Shown here one piece after another: positions 37,117 to 45,718 of a stretch of DNA of 64,000 nt. The position numbers and the translations under genes were made by a program. Origin of the DNA: Paracoccus limosus. GTDB taxonomy: Bacteria > Pseudomonadota > Alphaproteobacteria > Rhodobacterales > Rhodobacteraceae. Every line of letters starts with the position of its first letter. The first letter of the stretch is position 1. The DNA is taken from contig NZ_WMIF01000017.1 in NCBI RefSeq assembly GCF_009711185.1, positions 1 to 64,000 on the forward strand, written 5' to 3'. Below the pieces are notes generated by a model. That model saw only the letters and a program-made list of their open reading frames with translations, made no database searches and was not told the DNA's origin.

Positions 37117-37704
37117 ATGAACGATAAGATGACCGCCAGCGCATTGGCGATCTGCCTGGCCTGCGCCACCGCGCTTGTCGCACCGGCAGCCATGGCCCAG
37201 GACAATGCCACGCAGGCGCCCGCCGCCTCGGGGGACGCAACCGCCAAGAGGGTGCTGCCCAACGGGCAGGACATCACGCCCGACCATCAGGAAAACGGCC
37301 GTTGGTATACCGAGGAGGGTATCCCGACCTACAAGATCACCGATGGCGTTCTCGATTACGCCACCTTCTCGGGCTACAAGCGTTATTCGGCGGAATGCCA
37401 TGTCTGCCACGGCCCGGATGGTGAGGGGTCGACCTATGCCCCGGCGCTCAAGGAAATGGTCAAGAAGATCGACTATTACGAGTTCCAGCAGATCGTCGCC
37501 TCGGGCAAGCAGGACGTGGGCACGGCGCAGAATCTGGTGATGCCGGCCTTTGGCACCAACAAGAACGTCTGGTGCTATGTCGACGACATCTATGCCTATC
37601 TGCTGGCACGGGGCATGGGCGATCTGCCGCGGGGCCGGCCTGCCGACAAGGAAAAGAAATCCGATGATTTCACGGCGCAGGAAGATTCCTGCATGAGCGG
37701 CTGA
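37117..37704 (+). CDS. cycB: Cytochrome c553i / XoxG, electron acceptor of XoxF
   Basis: A 195-residue exported c-type cytochrome: signal peptide to AMAQ, one haem site CHVCH (Cys94, Cys97, His98) in AECHVCHGPDGEG, and a likely axial Met in LVMPAFG. It corresponds to the cytochrome c553i gene next to xoxF in Paracoccus denitrificans. It carries electrons from XoxF towards the oxidases. ATG at 37117 follows AAGGGAGG. Confidence 0.92.
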   Translation: MNDKMTASALAICLACATALVAPAAMAQDNATQAPAASGDATAKRVLPNGQDITPDHQENGRWYTEEGIPTYKITDGVLDYATFSGYKRYSAECHVCHGPDGEGSTYAPALKEMVKKIDYYEFQQIVASGKQDVGTAQNLVMPAFGTNKNVWCYVDDIYAYLLARGMGDLPRGRPADKEKKSDDFTAQEDSCMSG

Positions 37705-37706
37705 CG

Positions 37707-38528
37707 ATGCGCCGCCTTTGCCCGATCCTGCTGGTCTCGGCGGCGTTCTGCGCGGCTGGCCTGCCCGCAGCGGGGCAGGTCGCCGACCTGCGCTCGCATA
37801 CCGAGTTCCGGGTCTGCGCCGACCCGGCGGCGGTGCCGATGTCGTCGCAGGATGGCTCGGGGTTCGAAAACCGGCTGGCGGTGCTTTTCGCCGATGAGCT
37901 GGGGATGCCGCTGGCCTATACGTGGTTTCCGCAGGGCGCGGGCTTTATCCGCAAGACGCTGCGCGCCGGGATCTGCGACGTGGTGATCGGCTATGCCCAG
38001 GGCGATGAGCTGGTGCAGAACACCAACCATTATTACACCTCGGCCTATGGCATCGTGACGCGCAAGGACAGCCCGCTTGCGGCGGTGGACATGCTTGAAG
38101 ACCCGGCGCTGAAGGGCAAGCCCATCGGCGTGGTCGCGGGCACGCCGCCCGCCACCAATCTGGCGCGGGCGGGACTGGCCAAGGACATGAAGGGCTGGGA
38201 TCTGTTCGTCGATCGCCGGGTCGAAAACCCGGTGGGCGACATGCTGGCGCAGGTGAAATCCGGCGAGCTGGCCGCCGCCGTGCTGTGGGGGCCGCTGGCG
38301 GGCCCTCTGGTCAAGCAGGACCCCGAACTGCAGTTCACACCGCTCTTGAAGGAAACTACCGGCCCGCGCATGTTCTATCGCATCACCATGGGCGTGCGCC
38401 CCGGCGAGGACGAATGGAAGCGCAAGCTGAACAGCCTGATCCGCCGCAATCAGGACAAGATCGACGCCATCCTGCGCGATGCCGGCGTGCCGATCCTGGA
38501 CGATTACGGCAAGGCGCCCAAGCCATGA
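37707..38528 (+). CDS. xoxJ: XoxJ / MoxJ, periplasmic binding-protein-like factor
   Basis: A 273-residue exported protein with a solute-binding-protein fold signature (FRVCADPAAVPMSSQDGSGFENRLAVLFADELG...). Proteins of this type accompany xoxF and cytochrome genes and are thought to help activate the dehydrogenase. It starts 2 bases after the cycB stop and overlaps the next gene by 4 bases. Confidence 0.88.
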   Translation: MRRLCPILLVSAAFCAAGLPAAGQVADLRSHTEFRVCADPAAVPMSSQDGSGFENRLAVLFADELGMPLAYTWFPQGAGFIRKTLRAGICDVVIGYAQGDELVQNTNHYYTSAYGIVTRKDSPLAAVDMLEDPALKGKPIGVVAGTPPATNLARAGLAKDMKGWDLFVDRRVENPVGDMLAQVKSGELAAAVLWGPLAGPLVKQDPELQFTPLLKETTGPRMFYRITMGVRPGEDEWKRKLNSLIRRNQDKIDAILRDAGVPILDDYGKAPKP

Positions 38529-39055
38529 TCGGCCGGGCTCTGGCCCTGTGTCTGCTTTTGGGCGCAACTGCCGCCTTGGCGCAGACCGTGCCCGAGCCTG
38601 CCGGCTTTCACGGCGAACCCTACCGCGCCCCGGTCCCGGCCACGCTGGCCGGGGCGCAGGTCATCACCCCGGCCGAGGCGGTGGCGCTGCACCGGCAGGG
38701 CGTGCCCTTTCTGGACGTGCTGCCGCGCCAGAAACGGCCAGACAAGCTGCCGGCGGGCACGATCTGGAACGCCCCCCCGCACCAGACCATTCCCGGCGCC
38801 GTCTGGCTTTACGATACCGGCTATGACCGTATCTCGGCTGTGGAAGAGGCGCGGCTGCGCGACGGGCTGGCGCAGGCCAGCGGCGGCGACAAGGCCGCGC
38901 CCATCGTGATCTTTTGCAAAAGCGACTGCTGGATGAGCTGGAATGCCGGCAAGCGCGCCGTGGGCATGGGTTATACCGGCATCCGCTGGTTTCCGCAGGG
39001 TGTCGATGGCTGGCAGGCGGTGGGCGGCACGCTGGTTACTGCTGACGCCCCGTAA
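38525..39055 (+). CDS. Exported rhodanese-like protein, PQQ-catabolism-associated CXXCW family
   Basis: A 176-residue protein with signal peptide (MIGRALALCLLLGATAALAQ) and the family motif CKSDCWMSWNAGKRA near residue 122. The fold resembles rhodanese, with VPFLDVLPRQ as the first conserved strand. Such proteins occur next to PQQ-dependent alcohol dehydrogenases; their role is unknown. Its 3' end overlaps by 20 bases the convergent beta-propeller gene. Confidence 0.85.
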   Translation: MIGRALALCLLLGATAALAQTVPEPAGFHGEPYRAPVPATLAGAQVITPAEAVALHRQGVPFLDVLPRQKRPDKLPAGTIWNAPPHQTIPGAVWLYDTGYDRISAVEEARLRDGLAQASGGDKAAPIVIFCKSDCWMSWNAGKRAVGMGYTGIRWFPQGVDGWQAVGGTLVTADAP

Positions 39056-39950
39056 AGGCGCCGAATGCGCGCGGCCCGTCGGGCAGCTCGATCTCGCGCG
39101 TGATCTTCAGGCTGGCGGCGTCGATCCAGACCAGCGTGTTGCTGTCCCAATGCGCCACCACCACGCCCGTGCCATCGGGCAGAGGGGCGATGCCCTCGGG
39201 GTAGTCGCCGGTTTCCAGCGTGGCGACGGCCTTCAGGCTGGCGGGATCAAACACCGTCACCGTACCGGCATATTGATCGGTGACAAAGCCGCGCCCGCCG
39301 GCAAAGGCCAGCCCATAGGGATGGCTGCCGGTCGCCACTTGACCCAGCAGTTGGCCGCTTTGCGGGTCGATCACGCTGACCGTGTCGCTTTGCACATCCA
39401 CGCTGAACAGCCGGCCATCGTGAAAGACCACGGCATAGGGATGCTTGCCGACCTTGATCCGGTGGCGCAGCGCGCCCGTGGCCGCATCATAGACCGAGAT
39501 CTGGTCGTCATCGCGATCCGCCGTCGCGACCAGAGCGCCGTCGCTGGCGACGCCTGCGGGGGATTTTCCGGTCGGCACCTGCCACAACGGTTTCAGGTCG
39601 GGGCCCAGCCGGATCAACTGGCCCTGATACCATTCGGTGATGAACAGCCCGCCATCGGGCGCCACGGCGATGCCAAAGGCGCCCTCGGGCAGATCGATGT
39701 TTTGGGTGATGCGCCCGGCCTCGTCCAGCACCGCCATCCGCCCGGTCTTGGCGGCGATGACAAAGGCGCGGCGACGGGCGGGGTCATAGGCAACGGGGGC
39801 CGGCGCCCCGGGCAGGGGCGTGGTGGCCAGCACCCCGCCAGAGGCAAGATCGACGACCGAAATGCTGTCGGCATTCTGCGAGGTGACAAAGGCCAGATCG
39901 GCGCCGAAGGCCGGTCCGGCCAGCAGCAGGAATGCCAGCCAGCGGATCAT
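39036..39950 (-). CDS. Exported YVTN-type beta-propeller protein
   Basis: A 304-residue exported protein (signal MIRWLAFLLLAGPAFGAD) built of repeated units such as VTSQNADSISVVDLASGGVLATTPLPG, about seven blades. Similar propellers lie in PQQ-dehydrogenase and lanthanide-utilisation clusters. The start overlaps by 4 bases the stop of the leftward START-like gene, so they form a small leftward operon facing away from the ABC transporter genes. Confidence 0.8.
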   Translation of the reverse strand: MIRWLAFLLLAGPAFGADLAFVTSQNADSISVVDLASGGVLATTPLPGAPAPVAYDPARRRAFVIAAKTGRMAVLDEAGRITQNIDLPEGAFGIAVAPDGGLFITEWYQGQLIRLGPDLKPLWQVPTGKSPAGVASDGALVATADRDDDQISVYDAATGALRHRIKVGKHPYAVVFHDGRLFSVDVQSDTVSVIDPQSGQLLGQVATGSHPYGLAFAGGRGFVTDQYAGTVTVFDPASLKAVATLETGDYPEGIAPLPDGTGVVVAHWDSNTLVWIDAASLKITREIELPDGPRAFGAFTGRQQ

Positions 39951-40498
39951 TCCGCCTTGCCGAACCTTTCGGCAAGGGCGTCGAGCCCCGCCTGATAGAC
40001 CCCGGTGACGGCCTTGGTCGCCGCCTCGTCATTCTGATCGGCCGGCGGGTTGTTGTTCGGGAAGCCGCGATAATAGCCACCCTTCCACGTCACCAGTGCC
40101 TTGCCGCCCTCGTCCTTGACGCAAAGCGTCGAGGCGTAGTTCGTGACCGGCAGCACCTTCATATCGACCTTTTCGATACGATAGGCATAGCAGCGCTTGT
40201 CGGGCTGCCATTTCGACAGCACCTCGGTGATGGTGGGATCGCCGCTCTCGGCCTTCAGATGCAGCACGCGCTCGGATTTCTCGGGCTGATCGACCGAACC
40301 GTCGCCGGTCATATCGGTCTTGGCGACCGCCGGATGCCAGCTCATATCGTCGAATTTGCCGATCACCGCCCAGACCTCGTCCGGTGTCGCGTTCAGTTTC
40401 TGATCCAGTTCAAGCTTCAGGCGCACCGGGCCATGGGCCTGCGCGGCGCCCGCCAGCAGCATCGCGGCGGCCAGCGTGGTCGCCAGAAGTCGTGTCAT
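39947..40498 (-). CDS. Exported SRPBCC/START-like protein, MxaD-like
   Basis: A 183-residue exported protein (signal to AQAHG) with a polyketide-cyclase/START-like domain: LDQKLNATPDEVWAVIGKFDDMSWHPAV at its N terminus and VTWKGGYYRGFPNNN. MxaD of methylotrophs, which aids electron transfer from methanol dehydrogenase to its cytochrome, belongs to this fold, so a similar XoxF-helper role is likely but not shown. A divergent 190-base region separates it from the binding-protein gene. Confidence 0.75.
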   Translation of the reverse strand: MTRLLATTLAAAMLLAGAAQAHGPVRLKLELDQKLNATPDEVWAVIGKFDDMSWHPAVAKTDMTGDGSVDQPEKSERVLHLKAESGDPTITEVLSKWQPDKRCYAYRIEKVDMKVLPVTNYASTLCVKDEGGKALVTWKGGYYRGFPNNNPPADQNDEAATKAVTGVYQAGLDALAERFGKAE

Positions 40499-40688
40499 CG
40501 CGGTTCTCCTCCAGATGGGCCGCCGAAGCTGCTCACCGGCCGGCTGACCCGATGCGGCGACCATGCGCCGGGTTCCGGGCGGCGTCCATAAGACAAACGT
40601 ATGGGGTATTTTACCCGGGTCAAGCCGGGTGATTTGTCGGGTTGGCGCAGGCGCTTTCGCCCGCCATGATGGCAGCGGGAGGACGGAA
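40499..40688. promoter_or_regulatory. Divergent control region with a palindrome
   Basis: 190 bases between the leftward MxaD-like gene and the rightward binding-protein gene. GGGTA-TTT-TACCC at 40604-40616 is a perfect 13-base dyad and could be an operator for either promoter. The match to GGATATTTTCC near xoxF is partial. Confidence 0.45.
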
Positions 40689-41894
40689 ATGCTGCGGAGA
40701 ATCATCATACTTATGGCGGGGATGGCTGCCGGGCTGCCCGCTGCGGCGCAGGATGCGCCCGCGGCAGCGGGGCAAAAGCCCGCCTCGGTGGTCCATGCCG
40801 CCGTGCTGCGGGTGGACCGTCCGACGTTGCCGCCGATCTCGCGGCTGGACACCCGTCCGGCGGATCTGGGCTTTGCCGGCGCCCGCCTTGCCATCGGCGA
40901 CAATGACACCACCGGCCGCTTCATGGGGCAGGATTTCGACGCGCAGGAGATCACCGCCACCCCCGAGACCGCCGCCGCCGAGATGGACAAGCTGCTGGCG
41001 CAGGGCGTGCCTTTCATCGTCGTTCTTGCCGATGACGCAACCACGCTGCAACTGGCCGATCAGGCCGGCGACCGGGCGCTGCTTTTCAATGCCCATGCGC
41101 GGGGCGACAATTTGCGCGGCACGGATTGCCGGGCCAATACCATCCACACCGCGCCCAGTCAGGCCATGCTGACCGATGCGTTGGCGCAATTCCTGATGTG
41201 GAAGAAATGGCCGAAGTGGTTCCTGATCGCCGGCAGCCATCCCGATGACATCGCGCTGGCCGAGGCCTATCGCCGTTCGGCCACCAAATTCGGCGCCAAG
41301 ATTGTCGAGACCCGCACCTATGAGGATACCGGCGGCAGCCGCCGCAGTGACTCGGGTTATGTGCAGGTCCAGCAGCAGATGCCGGTGTTCACCCAAAGCG
41401 CACCCGAGCATGACGTGGTGATTGCCGCCGACGAGAATGGCGTCTTTGCCGATTGGCTGCCCTATGAGACATGGGATGCGCGCCCGGTCGCTGGCTCGGC
41501 CGGGCTGGTGCCGCATGCCTGGTCGCCGACGCTCGAGGCCTGGGGGGCGCTGCAATTCCAGAACCGCTTTGAAAAGCTCGCTGGCCGGCCGATGCGCGAC
41601 GACGATTACCAGACATGGGTCGCGCTGCGCATGCTGGGCGAGGCGGCGACCCGCACGCAAAGCACCGATGCCGCCAAGCTGCGTGATTTCATGCTGTCGG
41701 ACAAGTTCGAGGTCGCCGGCTTCAAGGGGCAGAAGCTGACCATCCGCGACTGGGACCATCAGCTGCGCCAGCCCATCCTGCTGTCCACCGCTGCCGTGAC
41801 CGCCTCGGTCAGCCCGCAAGACCAGTATCTGCACCAGACATCGGCGCTGGATACGCTGGGCATCGACCGTCCCGAAACCCAATGCAAGTTCTGA
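40689..41894 (+). CDS. ABC-transporter substrate-binding-like protein, PQQ-dehydrogenase-associated (LutA-like)
   Basis: A 401-residue exported protein (signal MLRRIIILMAGMAAGLPAAAQ) resembling branched-chain amino acid type binding proteins, e.g. LLFNAHARGDNLRGTDCRANTIHT and WFLIAGSHPDDIALAEAYRRSATKFGAKIV. This subfamily is found only beside PQQ alcohol dehydrogenases. LutA of the lanthanide uptake cluster of Methylorubrum is of this kind (from memory). It heads a run of six to seven codirectional genes. Confidence 0.78.
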   Translation: MLRRIIILMAGMAAGLPAAAQDAPAAAGQKPASVVHAAVLRVDRPTLPPISRLDTRPADLGFAGARLAIGDNDTTGRFMGQDFDAQEITATPETAAAEMDKLLAQGVPFIVVLADDATTLQLADQAGDRALLFNAHARGDNLRGTDCRANTIHTAPSQAMLTDALAQFLMWKKWPKWFLIAGSHPDDIALAEAYRRSATKFGAKIVETRTYEDTGGSRRSDSGYVQVQQQMPVFTQSAPEHDVVIAADENGVFADWLPYETWDARPVAGSAGLVPHAWSPTLEAWGALQFQNRFEKLAGRPMRDDDYQTWVALRMLGEAATRTQSTDAAKLRDFMLSDKFEVAGFKGQKLTIRDWDHQLRQPILLSTAAVTASVSPQDQYLHQTSALDTLGIDRPETQCKF

Positions 41895-41902
41895 GGCCAA
41901 AG

Positions 41903-42874
41903 ATGAAAGCCAAAACCGCCATCCTGACCTCGGCGCTGTGTCTGGGCATGGCCCTGCCGGCCGCCGCGAACCGGGTCTTTGTCAGCAACGAAAAGGGCAA
42001 TGACGTGACCGTTCTGGACAGCGACACCCTGGAGGTGATCGGCACCTATCCGGTCGGTGCCCGCCCGCGCGGCATCACCATCAGCCCCGACGGCAAGGAG
42101 CTGTATGTCTGCACCTCGGACGATGATCTGGTGCGGGTCTTTGATCCGCAGACGATGCAGGAACTGCACACGCTGCCCTCGGGGCCGGACCCGGAACTCT
42201 TCGTGCTGCATCCCTCGGGCAATCCGCTTTATATCGCCAATGAGGACGACAATCTGGTCACCGTGGTCGATACCAAGACCCACAAGGTGCTGGCCGAGAT
42301 CCCGGTTGGGGTCGAACCCGAGGGCATGGGCGTCAGCCCGGATGGCAAGGTGGTCATCAACACCTCGGAAACCACCAACATGGCGCATTTCATCAACACC
42401 GAAACCTATGAGATCTTTGGCAATGTGCTGGTGGACAGCCGACCGCGCTTTGCGCAATACAACGATCAGGGCACCAAGCTTTACGTCAGCGCCGAGATCG
42501 GCGGCACCGTCAGCGTGATCCACCCCGAAAACCAGACCATCGAGAAAAAGATCAGCTTCGAGATCCCCGGCGTTCTGCCCGAGGCGATCCAGCCGGTCGG
42601 CATCCGCATCACCAAGGATGGCAAAAAGGTCTATGTCGCCCTTGGCCCCGCCAACCGCGTCGCGGTGATCAATGGCGAGACCGACGAGGTCGAGGATTAC
42701 CTGCTGGTTGGCCAGCGGGTCTGGCAGATGGCCTTCACGCCCGACGAAAAATACCTGTTCACCACGAATGGCAATTCGAACGACGTTTCGGTGATCGACG
42801 TGGCCTCGGACAAGGTCATCAAATCCGTGCCCGTCGGCCAGCAGCCCTGGGGCGTGGTCGTGGCGCCGAACTGA
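41903..42874 (+). CDS. Exported YVTN beta-propeller protein (LutB-like)
   Basis: A 323-residue exported protein (signal MKAKTAILTSALCLGMALPAAA) of repeated blades such as VFVSNEKGNDVTVLDSDTL and LFTTNGNSNDVSVIDVASDKV. It fits the PQQ-catabolism-associated beta-propeller family. ATG at 41903 has GAGG upstream; an in-frame ATG at 41882 would overlap the preceding gene. Possible ligand-binding or metal-handling partner of the ABC system. Confidence 0.8.
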   Translation: MKAKTAILTSALCLGMALPAAANRVFVSNEKGNDVTVLDSDTLEVIGTYPVGARPRGITISPDGKELYVCTSDDDLVRVFDPQTMQELHTLPSGPDPELFVLHPSGNPLYIANEDDNLVTVVDTKTHKVLAEIPVGVEPEGMGVSPDGKVVINTSETTNMAHFINTETYEIFGNVLVDSRPRFAQYNDQGTKLYVSAEIGGTVSVIHPENQTIEKKISFEIPGVLPEAIQPVGIRITKDGKKVYVALGPANRVAVINGETDEVEDYLLVGQRVWQMAFTPDEKYLFTTNGNSNDVSVIDVASDKVIKSVPVGQQPWGVVVAPN

Positions 42875-42895
42875 CGAATTCTGGGAGGAAAGAAG

Positions 42896-43450
42896 ATGAT
42901 CCGATTGCTGACCGCGCTGATGCTGATCGCGGGAATGTCTGTGCCTGCACTGGCCGAAGAGAAAAAGCCCGAGCCCAAGCCTGAAGCAGCCGCCGCAGCC
43001 CCGGCTGCCGCGGAAAAGGACGACGATGATGACGAAAAACCCGCAGCCGAACAGGGCGTGCACGAGGCCAAGGGCAAGTTCGATTATGGTTTCTCGGGCA
43101 TGCTGGCGCGCGACAACCGCACCCAGCTTGCGCCGCTGACGCTGGGTTCCGGAAAGCCGGTCGCGACCGGCGAATACAAGCTGAAATCGGGCGGCTATTA
43201 CCGCATCGACATCAATGCCGATGGCAGTCAGGAACTGGCGCTGTCGGGCGGCGATTTCTTCCGCGCCATCTGGATCAACGAGGTGGTGATCAACGATATC
43301 GAAATCCGGCCGATGGGCGTGCATTCGCTGGAGTTCGACGATGCCGGCACCGCGACGATCAGCTTTGTTGCCATCGTACCGGGCCGTTACACCCTGTCGA
43401 TCCCCGGCTCGCATGGGGAAACCCAACAGGCCGTGTTCAACATCCAGTAG
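42896..43450 (+). CDS. Exported protein of unknown function with an acidic Asp-rich segment
   Basis: A 184-residue protein: signal peptide to ALAEE, then a low-complexity Pro/Ala/Glu/Lys linker with DDDDDE near residues 42-47, then a beta-rich domain (GYYRIDINADGSQELALSGGDFFRAIWINEVVIND). I do not recognise the family. The domain looks cupredoxin-like in length and strand pattern but has no clear Cys/His copper site. Its place between the propeller and ABC genes suggests a periplasmic helper; acidic residues could bind metal, which is speculative. Confidence 0.75.
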   Translation: MIRLLTALMLIAGMSVPALAEEKKPEPKPEAAAAAPAAAEKDDDDDEKPAAEQGVHEAKGKFDYGFSGMLARDNRTQLAPLTLGSGKPVATGEYKLKSGGYYRIDINADGSQELALSGGDFFRAIWINEVVINDIEIRPMGVHSLEFDDAGTATISFVAIVPGRYTLSIPGSHGETQQAVFNIQ

Positions 43451-43463
43451 GGGCCATGCCCAA

Positions 43464-43487
43464 GGCGGGGGCGTGACGCGCCCCGCC
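43464..43487. terminator. GC hairpin before the ABC ATPase gene
   Basis: GGCGGGG (43464-43470) pairs with CCCCGCC (43481-43487), extended by GCG and CGC with one bulge. No T-run follows. It may reduce read-through into the transporter genes. Confidence 0.4.
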
Positions 43488-43560
43488 GGATCGGGCAATA
43501 TGGCGTCAGGCTGAACGGTTTCACCATCACCGGCAGGGCGCCGGACTAGGAGACGGCCGG

Positions 43561-44307
43561 GTGCGGCGCTTTGCCCGCACCCCTGATATCATGCAAGATG
43601 CTCTCTCGATCCAGCACGTCAGCCACAGCTTCGGCCGCTTTGCCGCGTTGAAGGATGTCAGCCTAAGCGTGCCGCGCGGCGGTTTCACCGCGCTTCTGGG
43701 GGTGAACGGCGCCGGCAAGACCACGCTGTTTTCGCTGATCACCCGACTTTACGACAATACCTCGGGCCGGATCGAGGTGGCGGGGCATGATCTGCGCCGC
43801 GAACCCGGCGCGGCCCTCGCGCGGCTGGGGGTGGTGTTTCAGTCGCGCGCGCTGGACCCCGATCTGACGGTGGCGCAGAACCTAGAATATCACGCCGCCC
43901 TGCATGGCATCCCCCGGCACGAGGCGCGGTTGCGCGCCGCCGAAGTGCTGGAACTGGTCGGGCTGGCCGACAAGCTGGGCAGCCGCGTTTCGGCCTTGTC
44001 GGGGGGGCAAAGCCGCCGGGCCGAGATCGCCCGCGCCCTGATCCACCGTCCGCAGATCCTGCTTCTGGACGAGGCCACGGTGGGGCTGGACGTCAAGGCC
44101 CGCGCCGAGGTGGTGGCCCTGACCCGCGCGCTGACCGCGACCGGGGTTTCGGCGCTCTGGGCCACGCATATCCTTGACGAAATCCGCCCCGAGGACGGGC
44201 TGGTCATTCTGCATCGTGGCGAGGTGCTGGCCCAGGGCAATGCCGGCCAGATCGGCGGGAATGACCTGACCGGCACCTTCCTGCGCCTGACCGGAGAAAG
44301 CGCATGA
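43561..44307 (+). CDS. ABC transporter ATP-binding protein, PQQ-dehydrogenase system (LutE-like)
   Basis: About 248 residues with Walker A LLGVNGAGKTTLF, signature LSGGQSRRAEIARAL, Walker B ILLLDEATVGLD and H-loop WATHILDE. The likely start is GTG 43561 preceded by AGGAG; ATG 43591 is an alternative without a ribosome site. It pairs with the permease encoded next (4-base overlap). An exporter-like architecture, yet an exported binding-protein-like component is encoded nearby. Confidence 0.85.
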   Translation: MRRFARTPDIMQDALSIQHVSHSFGRFAALKDVSLSVPRGGFTALLGVNGAGKTTLFSLITRLYDNTSGRIEVAGHDLRREPGAALARLGVVFQSRALDPDLTVAQNLEYHAALHGIPRHEARLRAAEVLELVGLADKLGSRVSALSGGQSRRAEIARALIHRPQILLLDEATVGLDVKARAEVVALTRALTATGVSALWATHILDEIRPEDGLVILHRGEVLAQGNAGQIGGNDLTGTFLRLTGESA

Positions 44308-45131
44308 CCGCGACCCCGCGCCCGACGGCGCGCATGTGGCTGACCTGTTTTCTGGGCATCGCCCGGCGCGAGACGCTGCGCTTTGTCAACCAGCGTGGCC
44401 GCTTTCTGGCCGCGCTGGTGCGGCCCTTGGTCTGGCTGTTCATCTTTGCCGCCGGCTTTCGCGCCGTGCTAGGCCTGTCGATCACGCCGCCCTATCAGAC
44501 CTATGTGCTCTATGAGGTCTATGTCACCCCCGGCCTTTGCGCGATGATCCAGCTGTTCAACGGCATGCAGTCGTCGCTGTCGATGGTCTATGACCGCGAG
44601 ACGGGGGCGATGCGCACCCTGCTGGTCAGCCCGTTCCCGCGTTGGTTCCTTTTGGCCTCGAAACTGGTGGCCGGGGTGATCGTGTCGATCATTCAGGTCT
44701 ATACCTTTCTGGCCATTGCATGGTTCTGGGACATCCGCCCGCCGGCCATGGGCTATCTGACGGTGCTGCCGGCGCTGGTCCTGTCGGGGCTGATGCTGGG
44801 GGCGATGGGGCTGTTCCTGTCCTCGGCGATCCGGCAGCTTGAGAACTTCGCCGGGGTGATGAACTTCGTGATCTTCCCGATGTTTTTCGCCTCGACCGCG
44901 CTTTATCCGCTGTGGCGGATGCGGGAAAGCTCGGTGCTGTTGCATCACATCTGCGCGGCCAACCCGTTCAGCCATGCGGTGGAGCTGATCCGCTTTGCGC
45001 TTTACCAGCGCTTCGACCTCATGTCCTTTGGTGTGGTGGCGGGCTGCCTGATCCTGTTCTTTGCCGGGGCGGTCGTCATGTATGATCCGGCCAAGGGCCT
45101 TTGGGCCCGCCGGAAAGGAGGGGGAGCATGA
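44304..45131 (+). CDS. ABC-2 type transporter permease (LutF-like)
   Basis: A 275-residue membrane protein of the ABC-2 class with about six helices (LVWLFIFAAGFRAVLGL, LLASKLVAGVIVSIIQVYTFLAI, NFVIFPMFFASTALYPLW). The segment YDRETGAMRTLLVSPFPRWFLLASKL is a typical ABC-2 coupling region. It forms the membrane part of the transporter next to XoxF; the cargo is unknown, with lanthanide or a lanthanide chelate a plausible guess. Confidence 0.85.
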   Translation: MTATPRPTARMWLTCFLGIARRETLRFVNQRGRFLAALVRPLVWLFIFAAGFRAVLGLSITPPYQTYVLYEVYVTPGLCAMIQLFNGMQSSLSMVYDRETGAMRTLLVSPFPRWFLLASKLVAGVIVSIIQVYTFLAIAWFWDIRPPAMGYLTVLPALVLSGLMLGAMGLFLSSAIRQLENFAGVMNFVIFPMFFASTALYPLWRMRESSVLLHHICAANPFSHAVELIRFALYQRFDLMSFGVVAGCLILFFAGAVVMYDPAKGLWARRKGGGA

Positions 45132-45718
45132 AACACTGGATCCTGACGTTCTGTCTGATCGCGGGCGCGGCCCATGCCGAAAGCAGCACCGATCCCGACT
45201 GGCCCTGCGTCCAGCGCAAGCAGCCACATCTGTCCATGGGCCAGATGTGGACCGGACCCGAACCCGACGACGCAGTCCGCACTATGGCCGAGACTCCGGA
45301 AATCGCCACGCTGGCCGACCGGCTGGAACAGCGCCGCGTCCCGATCGAGCAGGCGCAGACCGAAATCGCGGATTATGCCAAGACCGCCGACAACCAGCAC
45401 CTGACCGCCCTGATGCTGGCCATCTTTGACCGCATCGAGCCCGACCGCGCGGCGCTGATTTCCGGCATCGCGCGCTATGGCAACAAACAGGTGGACCTTG
45501 CCAAGCGGATCGAGGACCATCGTGGCAAGATGGCCGAGATGCAAAAGGTCGAGAAGCCGGACTTCGACGCCATCGATGCCGAAGAACAGAAACTGGACTG
45601 GGACATGCGCATTTTTCAGGATCGTCAGCAATCGCTGACCTATGTCTGTGAAACTCCGGTCATTCTGGAGCAGCGCGTGTTTGCCTTGGCACGGGCGATT
45701 CAGGCCGGGCTGAAATGA
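45128..45718 (+). CDS. Exported helical protein of unknown function (LutG position)
   Basis: A 196-residue protein with signal peptide (MKHWILTFCLIAGAAHAE) and a mature part of mostly charged helices (RIEDHRGKMAEMQKVEKPDFDAID), two cysteines (PDWPCVQRK and TYVCETP) that could form a disulfide. I do not recognise a domain. It overlaps the permease gene and mobA by 4 bases each, so it belongs to the transporter operon. Confidence 0.78.
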   Translation: MKHWILTFCLIAGAAHAESSTDPDWPCVQRKQPHLSMGQMWTGPEPDDAVRTMAETPEIATLADRLEQRRVPIEQAQTEIADYAKTADNQHLTALMLAIFDRIEPDRAALISGIARYGNKQVDLAKRIEDHRGKMAEMQKVEKPDFDAIDAEEQKLDWDMRIFQDRQQSLTYVCETPVILEQRVFALARAIQAGLK

